Of a DNA stretch of 64,000 bases, positions 26,141 through 35,117 are shown piece by piece; within the stretch, counting starts at the first letter, position 1; the number at the start of each line of letters is the position of its first letter. The notes under the pieces are model-generated. The model had not been told where the DNA came from and did not search any database. It saw only the letters and a list, made by a program, of their open reading frames with translations. The position numbers were made by a program, and so were the translations under genes. Source of the stretch: Flintibacter sp. KGMB00164. GTDB lineage: Bacteria; Bacillota; Clostridia; Oscillospirales; Oscillospiraceae. The stretch covers positions 2,243,001-2,307,000 of the forward strand of contig NZ_CP044227.1 of NCBI RefSeq assembly GCF_008727735.1. Reading direction: 5' to 3'.

Positions 26141-27124
26141 TCACTCCATTTCTCTCCCGATTTCACAAAACGATTGCGTGGGGTCTTTTAATTTCTCGGC
26201 CACCCGCAGCTTGGCGCTTCGGGCGCGGGGGTTTTCCTCCACCTCCCGCTCAGAGGGAAGGATGGGCTTGCGGGGTGTCAGCTTCACATCCGGGGTCTTC
26301 CCGCACACACACACCGGGAAATCCGGCGGACAGGTACATCCCTTGGCAAATTCGGCCAGATCGGTCTTCACGATCCGGTCCTCCAACGAGTGGAAGGTGA
26401 TCACGGCCAGCCGTCCCCCCTTGTTGAGGCGGGGAACCGCGGCACGGACCATCCGGTCCACACTGGCCAGCTCATCGTTTACGGCGATGCGGATGGCCTG
26501 AAAGCTCCGCTTGGCTGGGTGCTGCTTCTCTTTCAGCGCCCGGGCGGGCATGGCACTTTTGATGATATCCACCAGCTCCAGGGTGGTCTCAATGGGCTTG
26601 TCCTGGCGGCGGCGGACGATGGCGGCAGCAATGGAGGGGGCGTAGCGCTCCTCGCCGTACTGGCTCAAAATGCGCCGCAGCTCCTCCTGAGACCATTGGT
26701 TCACCACATCGGCGGCGGTGAGTCCCTCAGAGCGGTCCATGCGCATATCCAGAGGGGCGTCAGCCATGTAGGAGAATCCCCGGGATCCATCGTCCAGCTG
26801 CGGGGAGGACACGCCCAGATCAAACAGCATGCCGTCCACACCGGCCAGTCCCAGGCGGTCCAGAATCGCATCCAGCTGATCAAAGTTGCTGTGCACCAGG
26901 GTGACCCGGTCCATCCAGTCCTTCAGCCGGTCCTGAGCCGCGTCCAGCGCGGCCTGGTCCCGGTCCACACAGATGAGCCGTCCCGTGGTCAGCCGCCGGG
27001 CGATCTCCCGGCTGTGGCCCGCCCGTCCCAGGGTCCCGTCCAAATAGATCCCGTCGGGGCGGATATTCAAAGCTTCGATACACTCGTCCAGCAGCACCGG
27101 ACGGTGGGTAAATGTCTCACTCAT
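26141..27124 (-). CDS. rsmH: 16S rRNA (cytosine(1402)-N4)-methyltransferase
   Basis: RsmH (MraW) methylates C1402 in the decoding centre. The 327-residue product begins TFTHRPVLLDECIEALNI and has the SAM-binding segment YLDGTLGRAGHSREIA and LFDLGVSSPQLDD. The C-terminal PRKPILPSEREVEENPRARSAKLR stretch is diagnostic. It lies 6 bp after mraZ and overlaps or abuts ftsL. Confidence 0.96.
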   Translation of the reverse strand: MSETFTHRPVLLDECIEALNIRPDGIYLDGTLGRAGHSREIARRLTTGRLICVDRDQAALDAAQDRLKDWMDRVTLVHSNFDQLDAILDRLGLAGVDGMLFDLGVSSPQLDDGSRGFSYMADAPLDMRMDRSEGLTAADVVNQWSQEELRRILSQYGEERYAPSIAAAIVRRRQDKPIETTLELVDIIKSAMPARALKEKQHPAKRSFQAIRIAVNDELASVDRMVRAAVPRLNKGGRLAVITFHSLEDRIVKTDLAEFAKGCTCPPDFPVCVCGKTPDVKLTPRKPILPSEREVEENPRARSAKLRVAEKLKDPTQSFCEIGREME

Positions 27125-27130
27125 ATCAGA

Positions 27131-27544
27131 TCAGAACCCCAAAGCGCTCATGCACTCGGCCATCTTGGCGGGGGTCATCTCCTCCTCGTCTTCCTGCCAG
27201 AGCTTGGCACTCCAGATTTCAGCCCGGTCGTTCACACCCAGAATGACCGCGTCCTTTTCCAGCTGAGCGTACTTGCGTAGCTTCTGAGGAATAACAATGC
27301 GTCCCTGGCTGTCCAGCTCGCATTTCACCGCATTGGCAAACAGGGGACGCATCACTCTGGATTGTGTCATGGGCAGGGAGGCAAATTTTTCGGTAAACTT
27401 GTCCCAGGTGGCCTGGGGGTAGATGGCCAGACAGGTGTCGATACCCATGGCCAGGTAAAAGGAGACGCCCAGCTCCTCTCGGAGCTTGGCGGGGATGAAC
27501 AGGCGGCCTTTAGCGTCGATGCTGTGCTCGTACGTGCCGGTCAT
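27131..27544 (-). CDS. mraZ: Division/cell wall cluster regulator MraZ
   Basis: MraZ is an AbrB-fold protein with two copies of the DxxGR motif; here SIDAKGRLFIPAKLREELG (about 10-28) and ELDSQGRIVIPQKLRKYA (about 83-100). It binds repeats in its own promoter and controls the cluster. The 137-residue length is typical. ATG at 27544 has AGGTG 6 nt upstream; an open frame further upstream lacks a better site. It is the first gene of the division and wall cluster. Confidence 0.95.
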   Translation of the reverse strand: MTGTYEHSIDAKGRLFIPAKLREELGVSFYLAMGIDTCLAIYPQATWDKFTEKFASLPMTQSRVMRPLFANAVKCELDSQGRIVIPQKLRKYAQLEKDAVILGVNDRAEIWSAKLWQEDEEEMTPAKMAECMSALGF

Positions 27545-27589
27545 CCCATTCACCTCTCCCCCACTTGAAACCCTTTTTGTGGGGAATGG

Positions 27590-27645
27590 CTCCACTTTCC
27601 CCCACCCTTGTGTTTTAGTATAAAAGCTGTTGACATAAAAAGCAA
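27590..27645 (-). promoter_or_regulatory. mraZ promoter with MraZ-box-like repeats
   Basis: On the minus strand TTGCTT and TATACT lie 17 bp apart (27640-27645 and 27617-27622). Just downstream, TGGGG - 5 bp - TGGAG (27590-27604) matches the 10-bp-spaced TGGGN repeats bound by MraZ, placed where binding would block the cluster's transcription start. Confidence 0.65.
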
Positions 27646-27823
27646 CCCTTTTTTTCCGATTTGCACAGAAAAAAACCGCAGGTTTCCCTGGGTTTCGACC
27701 GCTTTTTCACATAAAACATACGTTCTATTTTATTTTACATAATTTCTCATTTCGTTTTTTCGTTGTGCTTTTGCTTCTTTTTTAGCACAATATCTTGTGG
27801 TTTTTATCTGCCATCTTCCACCA

Positions 27824-27852
27824 TTGCGTCCTTCGTCATTTTATGGTACACT
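27824..27852 (+). promoter_or_regulatory. Promoter of the uracil-DNA glycosylase gene
   Basis: TTGCGT and TACACT lie 17 bp apart, 32 nt before the start codon. Confidence 0.6.
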
Positions 27853-27884
27853 CGAACAAATCAACACGGAGTGAGGGAAACGCT

Positions 27885-28454
27885 ATGCTGGATTGGAAAG
27901 AATTGGAGCAGGAGTGCCTCTCCTGCCAAAAGTGCGCCCTGTCCCAGACCCGCCATAACGTGGTCTTCGGCACCGGCCCCCGGGATGCGGAGGTCATGCT
28001 CATTGGAGAAGGCCCCGGCGAGAACGAGGACCTGCAGGGTCTGCCCTTTGTGGGCCGGGGCGGCAAGCTGCTGGACGACATGCTGGAGGTCATCGACCTG
28101 AGCCGGGAGAAGAACGTGTACATTGCCAACATGGTCAAGTGCCGTCCACCTCAGAACCGGGATCCCCTGAACACGGAGCAGGACGCCTGCATCGGCTATC
28201 TGCGCAACCAGGTGGCTCTCATTCGTCCTAAGATCATCGTGTGTCTGGGCCGCATTGCCGCCATGCGGCTCATCAAGCCCGACTTCAAGATCACCAAGGA
28301 GCACGGCCAGTGGTTTGAAAAATCCGGCGTGCAGATGATGGCCCTGTTCCACCCGGCGGCCATTCTGCGGGACCCCCGCCGCCGCCCCGAGACCTTCGAG
28401 GACCTGAAGCGTCTCCAAGCCAAGATCCAGGAGATCTGCGATCATACGTATTAA
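27885..28454 (+). CDS. Type 4 uracil-DNA glycosylase (4Fe-4S)
   Basis: This 189-residue enzyme removes uracil from DNA. It has the motif GEGPGENEDLQGLPFVGRGG (41-60) and the C-terminal FHPAAILRDP loop of UDG family 4. Four cysteines at 14, 17, 86 and 102 match the iron-sulfur cluster ligands of the family. The ATG at 27885 follows GTGAGGGAAACGCT; upstream in-frame DNA is AT-rich promoter. In some phages related proteins help polymerase, but here the gene is chromosomal and monocistronic. Confidence 0.93.
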   Translation: MLDWKELEQECLSCQKCALSQTRHNVVFGTGPRDAEVMLIGEGPGENEDLQGLPFVGRGGKLLDDMLEVIDLSREKNVYIANMVKCRPPQNRDPLNTEQDACIGYLRNQVALIRPKIIVCLGRIAAMRLIKPDFKITKEHGQWFEKSGVQMMALFHPAAILRDPRRRPETFEDLKRLQAKIQEICDHTY

Positions 28455-28464
28455 AAGGTATAAA

Positions 28465-28500
28465 ACACAGGGCGCTGCCAAAAGCAGCGCCCTGTGTTTT
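28465..28500. terminator. Bidirectional terminator
   Basis: ACACAGGGCGCTGC pairs perfectly with its complement around CAAAA, flanked by A and T runs, between two convergent genes. Confidence 0.9.
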
Positions 28501-28511
28501 CTTTTATTCCA

Positions 28512-30098
28512 TTATCCCCGGGCGACCGCTTCGGCCACCCGGATGCCGTCCACGGCGGCACTTACAATTCCCCCAGCATATCCAGCACCCTCGCCGCAGG
28601 GATACAAGCCCCGCAGGGTAGACTGGTACGTCTCGTCCCGAATGATCCGCACCGGAGAGGACGACCGGGTCTCCACTCCGGTGAGCACCCCGTCGGGATG
28701 GGCAAAGCCGTGGAGCTTCCGGTCCAGAACAGGCAGCGCTCCCCGGAGAGTGTCGGTGACATAATCGGGCAGACTGTCCTCCAGAGCAGTCCAGGTCACG
28801 CCGGGCTGATAGGTAGGCCGCACTTCTCCAGGTCCCTGGGAGGCGCGCTTTGCCAGAAAATCCTCCACCCGCTGGGCCGGAGCCATGAAGCCGCCGCCTC
28901 CCGCCTGGAACGCAGCGCGCTCCCATTGCTCCTGGAAGCGCACTCCCGCCAGTGGGTCGGCGCCGAAGGTCTGAAAATCCTCCGGACCAACTCCCACCAG
29001 GAAGCCGCCGTTGATGTTCTCTCCATCCCTGCTGCGGTAGCTCATGCCGTTGGTCACCAGCTGGCCCGGCTCGGAGGCCGAGGCCACCACATGGCCGCCG
29101 GGGCACACACAGAAGGTAAAGGCGGAGCGGCCGTTGGGCAGATGGCAGGCCAGCTTGTAGTCGGTGGGCGGCAGCTGGTCCCAGAACGGGCCGTACTGGG
29201 CCTGGGAGATGAGCTTCTGCTTGTGCTCGATGCGCACGCCGATGGCAAAGCTCTTCTGCTCCATGGGCACCCTCTCCTGCTCCAACATCCGGAAGGTATC
29301 CCGGGCGGAGTGGCCGGGCGCCAGTACCAGGGCATCACAGTCCAGACGGTAGCGCCCCTCCGGTCCTTCTACCCAAATGCCGCTGAGCTGTCCGCCGCTG
29401 TGTTCCAGTCCGGTGAGGCAGCTGCCAAAGCGCACGTCACAGCCCAGGGAGATGAGCTCCTGACGAATGGTTTTCACCACCTGGCGCAAAATATCGGTAC
29501 CGATGTGGGGCTTATGGGACCACTTCACATCCTCCGGCGCTCCCGCCTCAATGAGGGCGTCCATCACCGCGGCAATACGGGGGTCGTGGGTCCCAGTGGT
29601 CAGCTTGCCGTCGGAGAAGGTGCCTGCACCTCCTTCGCCAAACTGTACGTTGGAACTGGGGTCCAGAGCGCCGTCCTTCCAGAACCGCTCCACATCTTTG
29701 GTGCGGGTATCCACATCTTGGCCCCGCTCCAGCACGATACAGGGAATCCCGTTCCGGGCCAGAAATAGGGCAGCAAACAGGCCCGCCGGCCCCATTCCCG
29801 CCACCACCGGCATGTTGGTGGAACGGCGCTTCACCTCAGGGAATGCGTAGGGTACCGGATGGACCAGAGAGACGTTGCGGGCAGTGCAGGCCGACAGCAC
29901 CGCCTCCTCCTGCTCCACTTCCACATCCAAGGTATACACGTAGTGTACATCCTGCTTTTTCCGTGCGTCGATGGACTGACGCACCAGCCGCACCTGCTTC
30001 AATGCTCCGGGGCGCACCCCCAGCGTCCGGGCCGCTTTGCGGCGCAGCTGTTCCAAACTCCCGCCCACAGGCAGGGGAATATTTTGAATCCGTATCAT
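28512..30098 (-). CDS. FAD-dependent dehydrogenase (COG2509-type)
   Basis: The 528-residue flavoprotein belongs to the group of uncharacterised NAD(FAD)-utilising dehydrogenases common in anaerobes. An N-terminal domain (1-95) precedes the FAD loop VVAGMGPAGLFAALFLARNG (about 97-116). FGEGGAGTFSDGKLTTGT, a CPGGHVVASASEPG loop and the second FAD motif LYPCGEGAGYAGGIVSAAVDG at the C-terminus follow. Substrate unknown. It reads toward the uracil-DNA glycosylase gene and is divergent from the tyrosine recombinase. Confidence 0.88.
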   Translation of the reverse strand: MIRIQNIPLPVGGSLEQLRRKAARTLGVRPGALKQVRLVRQSIDARKKQDVHYVYTLDVEVEQEEAVLSACTARNVSLVHPVPYAFPEVKRRSTNMPVVAGMGPAGLFAALFLARNGIPCIVLERGQDVDTRTKDVERFWKDGALDPSSNVQFGEGGAGTFSDGKLTTGTHDPRIAAVMDALIEAGAPEDVKWSHKPHIGTDILRQVVKTIRQELISLGCDVRFGSCLTGLEHSGGQLSGIWVEGPEGRYRLDCDALVLAPGHSARDTFRMLEQERVPMEQKSFAIGVRIEHKQKLISQAQYGPFWDQLPPTDYKLACHLPNGRSAFTFCVCPGGHVVASASEPGQLVTNGMSYRSRDGENINGGFLVGVGPEDFQTFGADPLAGVRFQEQWERAAFQAGGGGFMAPAQRVEDFLAKRASQGPGEVRPTYQPGVTWTALEDSLPDYVTDTLRGALPVLDRKLHGFAHPDGVLTGVETRSSSPVRIIRDETYQSTLRGLYPCGEGAGYAGGIVSAAVDGIRVAEAVARG

Positions 30099-30527
30099 GT
30101 TATCACCCGCCCCCAGTGTACCATACCCCCGCCATTCTTAAAAGCTTGTTTTTTCTCTGTGCTTCCCTCTTTTTGCTCTGAAAATTTTACCAGGAGATAT
30201 AAGGCATGACTTTTTCGACAGAATATGATACAATGTGACAAGCCACCATTTTATCTGCCCTTCTCTTTTGGTGTATCTTAACAATTTTCCCGCTTCAATC
30301 CTTCTCTTCCAGCTGCCCTGCCGACATCATGCCAGGCAGGCGCGTTTTTTCGTGGAAAGGGTTCCCACATAATGTCCACACCCGGGCGTCCGGGTTTTTT
30401 TGCTCCCAGGCACTTTTGTGGGCGGACATGAATTTTTTATTCCCAGAGCTGCCAAAAATAAACACGGAGGGCACCCTGTGTGTGTTTGGTAATTGCCCAT
30501 CCATCAGTTTTAAAAGGAGGACCGACT
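30099..30527. other. 429-bp leader region with stacked terminator-like hairpins
   Basis: No gene is supported here. A TACAAT box lies near 30229 with no good -35. Two plus-strand hairpins are each followed by T runs: CCTGCC/GGCAGG at 30317-30340 with T6 at 30345-30350, and ACCCGG-GCGT-CCGGGT at 30380-30395 with T7. Both lie upstream of the recombinase start and could attenuate its expression. Confidence 0.6.
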
Positions 30528-31661
30528 ATGGCCAGGAAAACAGTAGAACGAAACATCTCATACGACGACATACGCCATCTCTACTACGTCAGCATGGACC
30601 TGGGGCGGGATGAAAATGGTAAGCGCATCAAGCAATACCGTACCTTCCCCACCCTGGCCGCGGCCCGAAACGGTCTGAAGGAATTTCATGCCACCCGGGA
30701 ACAGCCCCAGTTTGTTCCCGCCCAGGAGATGACCCTGTCCCAGTGGCTGGAATACTGGATGGACTCCATCGTGCGCCCCAACCGGGCGGAGACCACGGTG
30801 TACGCCTACCAGAAGATCATCGACAACCACATTGACCCCGCCCTGGGAGACACACCCCTGACCAAGCTCAGCGCTAAACAGGTCCAGGAGTACTACACCA
30901 CCACCCAGCGGGAGGCCAATCTCTCCTCCAACACCATGCGCCGCCACCACGACCTGCTCTCCAGCGCCCTGCGCTCGGCGGTGCGCCAGGAGATGATCCC
31001 CGTCTCCCCCATGAACCGGGTGGAGCCGCCCCGTCCCCGTCCCAAGGAGACCTCCTTCTACGACAACCTGGAGCTCAAGCAGCTCTACCAGCTCATCCAG
31101 GGAAAACCCCTGGAGCTGCCGGTAAAGCTGGCGGGCAGTCTGGGGATGCGCCGGGAGGAGATCTGCGGTCTGAAGTGGGACAATGTGGACCTTCAGCGCC
31201 GCCTGGTCATCATCCGGGAGGCCCGCACCGCCTACGGAGCCAACATCGTACAGAAGGAGACCAAAAACCGCGCCTCAGTGCGCACCCTCTATCTGGCCGA
31301 TGAGCTGTGCCTGCTGCTGGAGCAGGAGCAGAGCCGCCAGGAAGCCCTGCGCTGCCAGGACCCGGATAATTTTAACCCCGAGGGCTACGTGGTCCTGGAC
31401 CATAAGCAGCGCCCCTACTCCCCCAACGCCCTGTCTCTGGCCTTCACCCGTTTTGTGCGCCGCAACAACCTCCCTCGCCTCACCTTCCACGGCCTGCGCC
31501 ACACCTTTGCCACCATCGCCTCCTGCCAGGGAGCTTCCCTCTTTGACATCGGCAAGGCCCTGGGCCACTCCACTCCCTCCACCACCGGACGCATCTACAC
31601 CCACCTGGTGGACCGCACCCACGAGGACCTGATGCTGCGGGTATCCGACGCGCTGAAATAA
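30528..31661 (+). CDS. Tyrosine recombinase / phage-type integrase, orphan
   Basis: The 377-residue site-specific recombinase has an N-terminal arm-binding-like domain (1-60), a SAM-like core-binding domain (about 68-165) and a catalytic domain with R208, H321-x-x-R324, H347 and nucleophile Y357 (IYTH). All catalytic residues are present. The start has AAAAGGAGG 6-7 nt upstream. There is no excisionase, phage or conjugation gene beside it and no direct repeat that would mark an attachment site, so it may be a remnant of a lost element or a domesticated recombinase. Confidence 0.9.
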   Translation: MARKTVERNISYDDIRHLYYVSMDLGRDENGKRIKQYRTFPTLAAARNGLKEFHATREQPQFVPAQEMTLSQWLEYWMDSIVRPNRAETTVYAYQKIIDNHIDPALGDTPLTKLSAKQVQEYYTTTQREANLSSNTMRRHHDLLSSALRSAVRQEMIPVSPMNRVEPPRPRPKETSFYDNLELKQLYQLIQGKPLELPVKLAGSLGMRREEICGLKWDNVDLQRRLVIIREARTAYGANIVQKETKNRASVRTLYLADELCLLLEQEQSRQEALRCQDPDNFNPEGYVVLDHKQRPYSPNALSLAFTRFVRRNNLPRLTFHGLRHTFATIASCQGASLFDIGKALGHSTPSTTGRIYTHLVDRTHEDLMLRVSDALK

Positions 31662-31675
31662 GCCGCGTCTTCCTC

Positions 31676-31704
31676 TTGTAAGGCCGCGTTTTTTCTTGTA
31701 TAGT
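31676..31704 (+). promoter_or_regulatory. ruvX operon promoter
   Basis: TTGTAA and TATAGT are separated by 17 bp, about 31 nt before the ruvX start. Confidence 0.6.
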
Positions 31705-31735
31705 GTAGGGGAAGAGATTGGAAGGAGTTGATTGT

Positions 31736-32158
31736 TTGCGCGTCATGGCCATCGACTACGGCGACGCCCACACCGGCGTTGCCATCTCCGACCCCACCGG
31801 CTTTCTGGCCGGGATGACTACCACCATCCACTCCCGCAAGGCGGAGGTGGTACTCTCGGAGCTGGCGCGGCTGGTCAAAGAGCACCAGGTGGACCAGCTA
31901 GTCATGGGCTTTCCCCGGAATATGGACGGCACGGAGGGACCCCGTGCCCAGCTCTACCGGGACTTTGCCGCCCAGGTTGCCCAGGCCACCGGCCTGGAGC
32001 CGGTGCTGTGGGATGAGCGCCGCACTACCGTGGATGCCCACCGCATTCTGGCCGAGGGGGGCAAAAACGCAAAGAAGCGGAAGAAAACCGTGGACGCGGT
32101 GGCCGCTTCGCTGATTTTAGAGGGATATCTGGATTTTCAGCGCATGAAAAACCGCTGA
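31736..32158 (+). CDS. ruvX: YqgF/RuvX family putative Holliday junction resolvase or pre-16S rRNA nuclease
   Basis: The 140-residue RNase H-fold protein begins MRVMAIDYGDAHTGVAISD and has VMGFPRNMDGTEG and WDERRTTVDAHRIL, the family's catalytic aspartate/glutamate motifs; the late aspartate is in KKTVDAVAASLIL. I take the TTG at 31736, 8 nt after AAGGAG, which gives the standard N-terminus. Family members process 16S rRNA ends in E. coli and cut junctions in some species. It heads an operon through galM. Confidence 0.9.
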   Translation: MRVMAIDYGDAHTGVAISDPTGFLAGMTTTIHSRKAEVVLSELARLVKEHQVDQLVMGFPRNMDGTEGPRAQLYRDFAAQVAQATGLEPVLWDERRTTVDAHRILAEGGKNAKKRKKTVDAVAASLILEGYLDFQRMKNR

Positions 32159-32173
32159 ACAGGAGGGCAAACG

Positions 32174-32464
32174 ATGCTGCTTCTTAACGTGACCTACACC
32201 CTGAAGCCCGGTATGCGGGAGACCTTTTTAAAAGAGGTACAGGCCCAGGGCATCCTGGATGCCGTACGCCAGGAGGACGGCTGCCTCCAGTATGCCTACT
32301 ACCTGCCTGCGGAGGAGGATGACACCCTGCTGCTGGTGGAGCGCTGGCGGGACCGGGCGGCCCAGCAGGTCCACCTGACCACGCCCCACATGGTCGCCCT
32401 GGCAAAGATCAAGGCGGACTGCGTGGTGGACACCCAGATCGTATCCGGCACCGCCGAGGAGTGA
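32174..32464 (+). CDS. ABM-domain protein (antibiotic biosynthesis monooxygenase-like)
   Basis: The 96-residue product has the ferredoxin-like ABM/YgiN pattern: LLLNVTYTLKPGMRETFLKEV, EDGCLQYAYYL and ERWRDRAAQQVHLTTPHM. These small dimeric proteins include quinol and heme monooxygenases, but most in anaerobes are uncharacterised. It lies 15 bp after ruvX and 44 bp before a flavodoxin-ferredoxin gene, so a redox-linked role is possible but not shown. Confidence 0.82.
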   Translation: MLLLNVTYTLKPGMRETFLKEVQAQGILDAVRQEDGCLQYAYYLPAEEDDTLLLVERWRDRAAQQVHLTTPHMVALAKIKADCVVDTQIVSGTAEE

Positions 32465-32508
32465 CCCCACTTCTCCGGCGGGAATATTTGTGAGGAGGAT
32501 ATTACATC

Positions 32509-33342
32509 ATGGAGATCAAAACCGTCTGGTCGGTGTACTTCAGCGCCACCGGCACCACCGAGAAGGTGGCCACCACCCTGGCCAAGACTGTGGCCCAGGA
32601 GCTGGGCGCTCAGTACCAGACCTTTAGCTTCAACCTGCCCAAGAGCCGGGAGGACGAGCTCACCTTCGGCCCCGACGACCTGGTGGTCATGGGCGTGCCC
32701 GTCTACGCCGGACGGGTGCCCAACCTGCTGCTGCCCTATGTGCGGGACAAGGTGAAGGCCCAGGGCGCCCTGGCCATCCCTGTGGTGCTCTACGGCAACC
32801 GCAACTTTGACGACGGCCTGATGGAGCTGAAAAACGTCATGCGGGACAACGGTTTTATGCCGGTTGCCGCCGGCGCCTTCGTGGGCGAGCACTCCTTCTC
32901 CACCATTCTGGGCGCAGGCCGTCCCGATGCCGACGACATGGCCCTGGTGGACGAGCTGGCCCACAAGGCCGCCGAGAAGGTGAAGGGTCTCACCCAAGCC
33001 CCCACCCAGGCGGTGGAGGTGGAGGGCTGCGACCCCATCCGCCCCTACTACACCCCCCGGGACCGCCACGGCGAGCCCATCAAGGACTTTTTGAAGGCCA
33101 AGCCCAAGACTGACCCGGACAAGTGCGTCAAGTGCGGCCTGTGCGCCCGGCTGTGCCCCATGGGCTCCATCGACCCCAATGACGTATCCAATGTGGTGGG
33201 CAAGTGCATCAAGTGCTGCGCCTGCGTGAAGAAGTGCCCCAAGGGCGCCAAGTACTTCGATCACGAGGGCTACCTCTACCACCAGCATGAGCTGGAGGAC
33301 CAGTACGCCGGACGGCGTGCCCCCAGCAAGATCTTCCTGTGA
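32509..33342 (+). CDS. EFR1-type flavodoxin-ferredoxin fusion protein
   Basis: The 277-residue protein joins an N-terminal flavodoxin-like domain (1-160; FSATGTTEKVA FMN loop) to two C-terminal 4Fe-4S motifs (CVKCGLCARLCPMG and CIKCCACVKKCPKG, about 205-250). It would carry electrons between low-potential donors and unknown acceptors in the cytoplasm. The stop codon overlaps the GTG start of the next gene. Such fusions are frequent in Clostridia. Confidence 0.88.
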   Translation: MEIKTVWSVYFSATGTTEKVATTLAKTVAQELGAQYQTFSFNLPKSREDELTFGPDDLVVMGVPVYAGRVPNLLLPYVRDKVKAQGALAIPVVLYGNRNFDDGLMELKNVMRDNGFMPVAAGAFVGEHSFSTILGAGRPDADDMALVDELAHKAAEKVKGLTQAPTQAVEVEGCDPIRPYYTPRDRHGEPIKDFLKAKPKTDPDKCVKCGLCARLCPMGSIDPNDVSNVVGKCIKCCACVKKCPKGAKYFDHEGYLYHQHELEDQYAGRRAPSKIFL

Positions 33343-34046
33343 GCGGTTACATACCGGGCCAGGGCGCACCCAGCGCCCTGGCCTTTGCCAAATCCCAGCT
33401 GTGTGAGGCCTGTCACCTTCTCTACCAGCGGGGCTATGTGGCAAGCAACGACGGAAACCTCTCCCTGCGCCTGGAGGGCGGCCGGTTTCTCATCACCCCC
33501 TCGGGGGTGAGCAAGGGCCGCATCACCCCGGAGATGCTGGTGGTGTGCGATGGGGATGGCCATGTCTTGGAGGGGGACCGCCACCCCTCCTCCGAGGCAC
33601 CCATGCACTGGGCGGTCTACGCCGCCCGTCCCGACGTGGGTGCGGTGGTCCACGCCCACCCAGCCGCTGCCACCGCCTTTGCCGCCTGCCGCCGCCCTTT
33701 GGACGTACCCTATCTCACCGAGGTGGTCAGCGGTTTGGGCCCCATCCCGGTGGCCCCCTACGCCCTGCCCTCCACCCCGGAGGTGCCCCAGAGTATTCTG
33801 CCCTTTGTGGCCGACCACAACGGGGTGCTGCTGGCCAACCACGGCGCCCTCACCTGGGGGAGCGACCTGTGGAGCGCCTTTGACCGCATGGAGCAGCTGG
33901 AGCACACGGCAAAGATCTATTTGAACATCGCCCTGCTGGGGGAGGGCGTCCCTCTGACTCAGCAGCAGGTGGAGGCCATCCGGGGCTTGGCGGGTTACTA
34001 CCGCACCCTGGCCCAGCCCCGAACAAAGGAGGAATCCCATGGCTGA
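33339..34046 (+). CDS. Class II aldolase/adducin family protein
   Basis: The 235-residue product has the zinc ligands H105, H107 (VVHAHP) and H168 (LANHGAL) and the catalytic-type glutamate E86 (HPSSEAPMH), as in L-fuculose-phosphate aldolase. The start is a GTG overlapping the previous stop (GTGA), and its 3' end overlaps mtnA by 8 bp. Tight coupling to an MtnA isomerase suggests it cleaves 5-deoxy- or 5-methylthio-ribulose 1-phosphate to dihydroxyacetone phosphate plus an aldehyde. A methylthioribulose-phosphate dehydratase (MtnB) is the main alternative; other Met-salvage genes are absent. Confidence 0.85.
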   Translation: MSGYIPGQGAPSALAFAKSQLCEACHLLYQRGYVASNDGNLSLRLEGGRFLITPSGVSKGRITPEMLVVCDGDGHVLEGDRHPSSEAPMHWAVYAARPDVGAVVHAHPAAATAFAACRRPLDVPYLTEVVSGLGPIPVAPYALPSTPEVPQSILPFVADHNGVLLANHGALTWGSDLWSAFDRMEQLEHTAKIYLNIALLGEGVPLTQQQVEAIRGLAGYYRTLAQPRTKEESHG

Positions 34047-35082
34047 TTTGCCCGAAAACGTCCGCCTCAGTTCCGACGGGACCGGCGTCATCATTCTGGA
34101 CCAGACCCAGCTGCCCGCGCGCCGGGTCTTTCTCACCCTGTCCACTGCCGGGGAGATGTACGAGGCCATCCACGCCCTGCGGGTACGGGGTGCCCCTGCC
34201 ATCGGGGTGTGCGCAGGTATGTGCCTGTCCGCCCTGGCCCATCAGCGCCCCCAGATGGAGCGCCCCGCTTTTGACACTTGGCTGCGGGAGCAGGCGGACT
34301 ATCTGGCCTCCTCCCGGCCCACGGCGGTGAATCTGTCCTGGGCACTGCGGCGCATGACCGCCCTGCTGGAGCTGCCCCTCCCCCTGCCGCAGCTTCTGGA
34401 CCGGCTGGAGGCGGAGGCTCTGGCCATCCAGGCCGAGGACATAGACATGTGCGAGAAAATTTCCCGCTACGGTCTCTCCCTGCTCCACCCAGGCGACGGG
34501 GTGCTTACCCACTGCAACGCTGGGCCTCTGGCCACCTCCTGCTACGGCACCGGACAGGGTCCCCTCCACCTGGCAGCCAAAGAGGGTTTCCCCCTGAAAA
34601 TCTTTGCCGACGAGACCCGCCCTCTCCTTCAGGGGGCACGGCTCACCGCCTATGAACTCCGGCAGGCGGGGGCAGACGTCACCCTCATCTGTGACAACAT
34701 GGCCTCCCTGGTGATGAAAAACGGCTGGGTGCAGGCCTGCATGGTGGGCTGCGACCGGGTGGCCGCTAACGGGGACACCGCCAACAAGATTGGCACCAGC
34801 GGTGTGGCCATTCTGGCCCACCACTACCACATCCCCTTCTACGTGCTGGGCCCCACCTCCACCATCGACTTAAGCTGCCCCACCGGGGCAGATATCCCCA
34901 TCGAGGAGCGCAGCGGAGAGGAGATCCGCTCTCTCTTTTATAAAGAGCCCCAGGCTCCAGCGGGAATAACGTGCTATAACCCCGCCTTCGACGTCACCGA
35001 TCATACCCTCATTACCGCCATCATTACTGAAAAGGGGATCTGCCGTCCCCCCTACACCCAGTCTTTGGCGGCTCTGTTTTGA
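34039..35082 (+). CDS. mtnA: S-methyl-5-thioribose-1-phosphate isomerase (or 5-deoxyribose-1-P isomerase)
   Basis: The 347-residue product of the eIF2B-like isomerase family converts 5-modified ribose 1-phosphates to ribulose 1-phosphates. The active-site cysteine in [11 protein letters not shown] (C159) and aspartate in [17 protein letters not shown] (D239) are present at the positions known from Bacillus Mtn[14 protein letters not shown] near the N-terminus is also conserved. GGAGGAATCCC-type site lies before the ATG at 34039, inside the aldolase gene's end. It works with the coupled aldolase in salvage of 5'-methylthioadenosine or 5'-deoxyadenosine products. Confidence 0.93.
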   Translation: MADLPENVRLSSDGTGVIILDQTQLPARRVFLTLSTAGEMYEAIHALRVRGAPAIGVCAGMCLSALAHQRPQMERPAFDTWLREQADYLASSRPTAVNLSWALRRMTALLELPLPLPQLLDRLEAEALAIQAEDIDMCEKISRYGLSLLHPGDGVLTHCNAGPLATSCYGTGQGPLHLAAKEGFPLKIFADETRPLLQGARLTAYELRQAGADVTLICDNMASLVMKNGWVQACMVGCDRVAANGDTANKIGTSGVAILAHHYHIPFYVLGPTSTIDLSCPTGADIPIEERSGEEIRSLFYKEPQAPAGITCYNPAFDVTDHTLITAIITEKGICRPPYTQSLAALF

Positions 35083-35117
35083 TCTTTGATTTTAAATTAA
35101 AATAGGAGGTCCTCATT

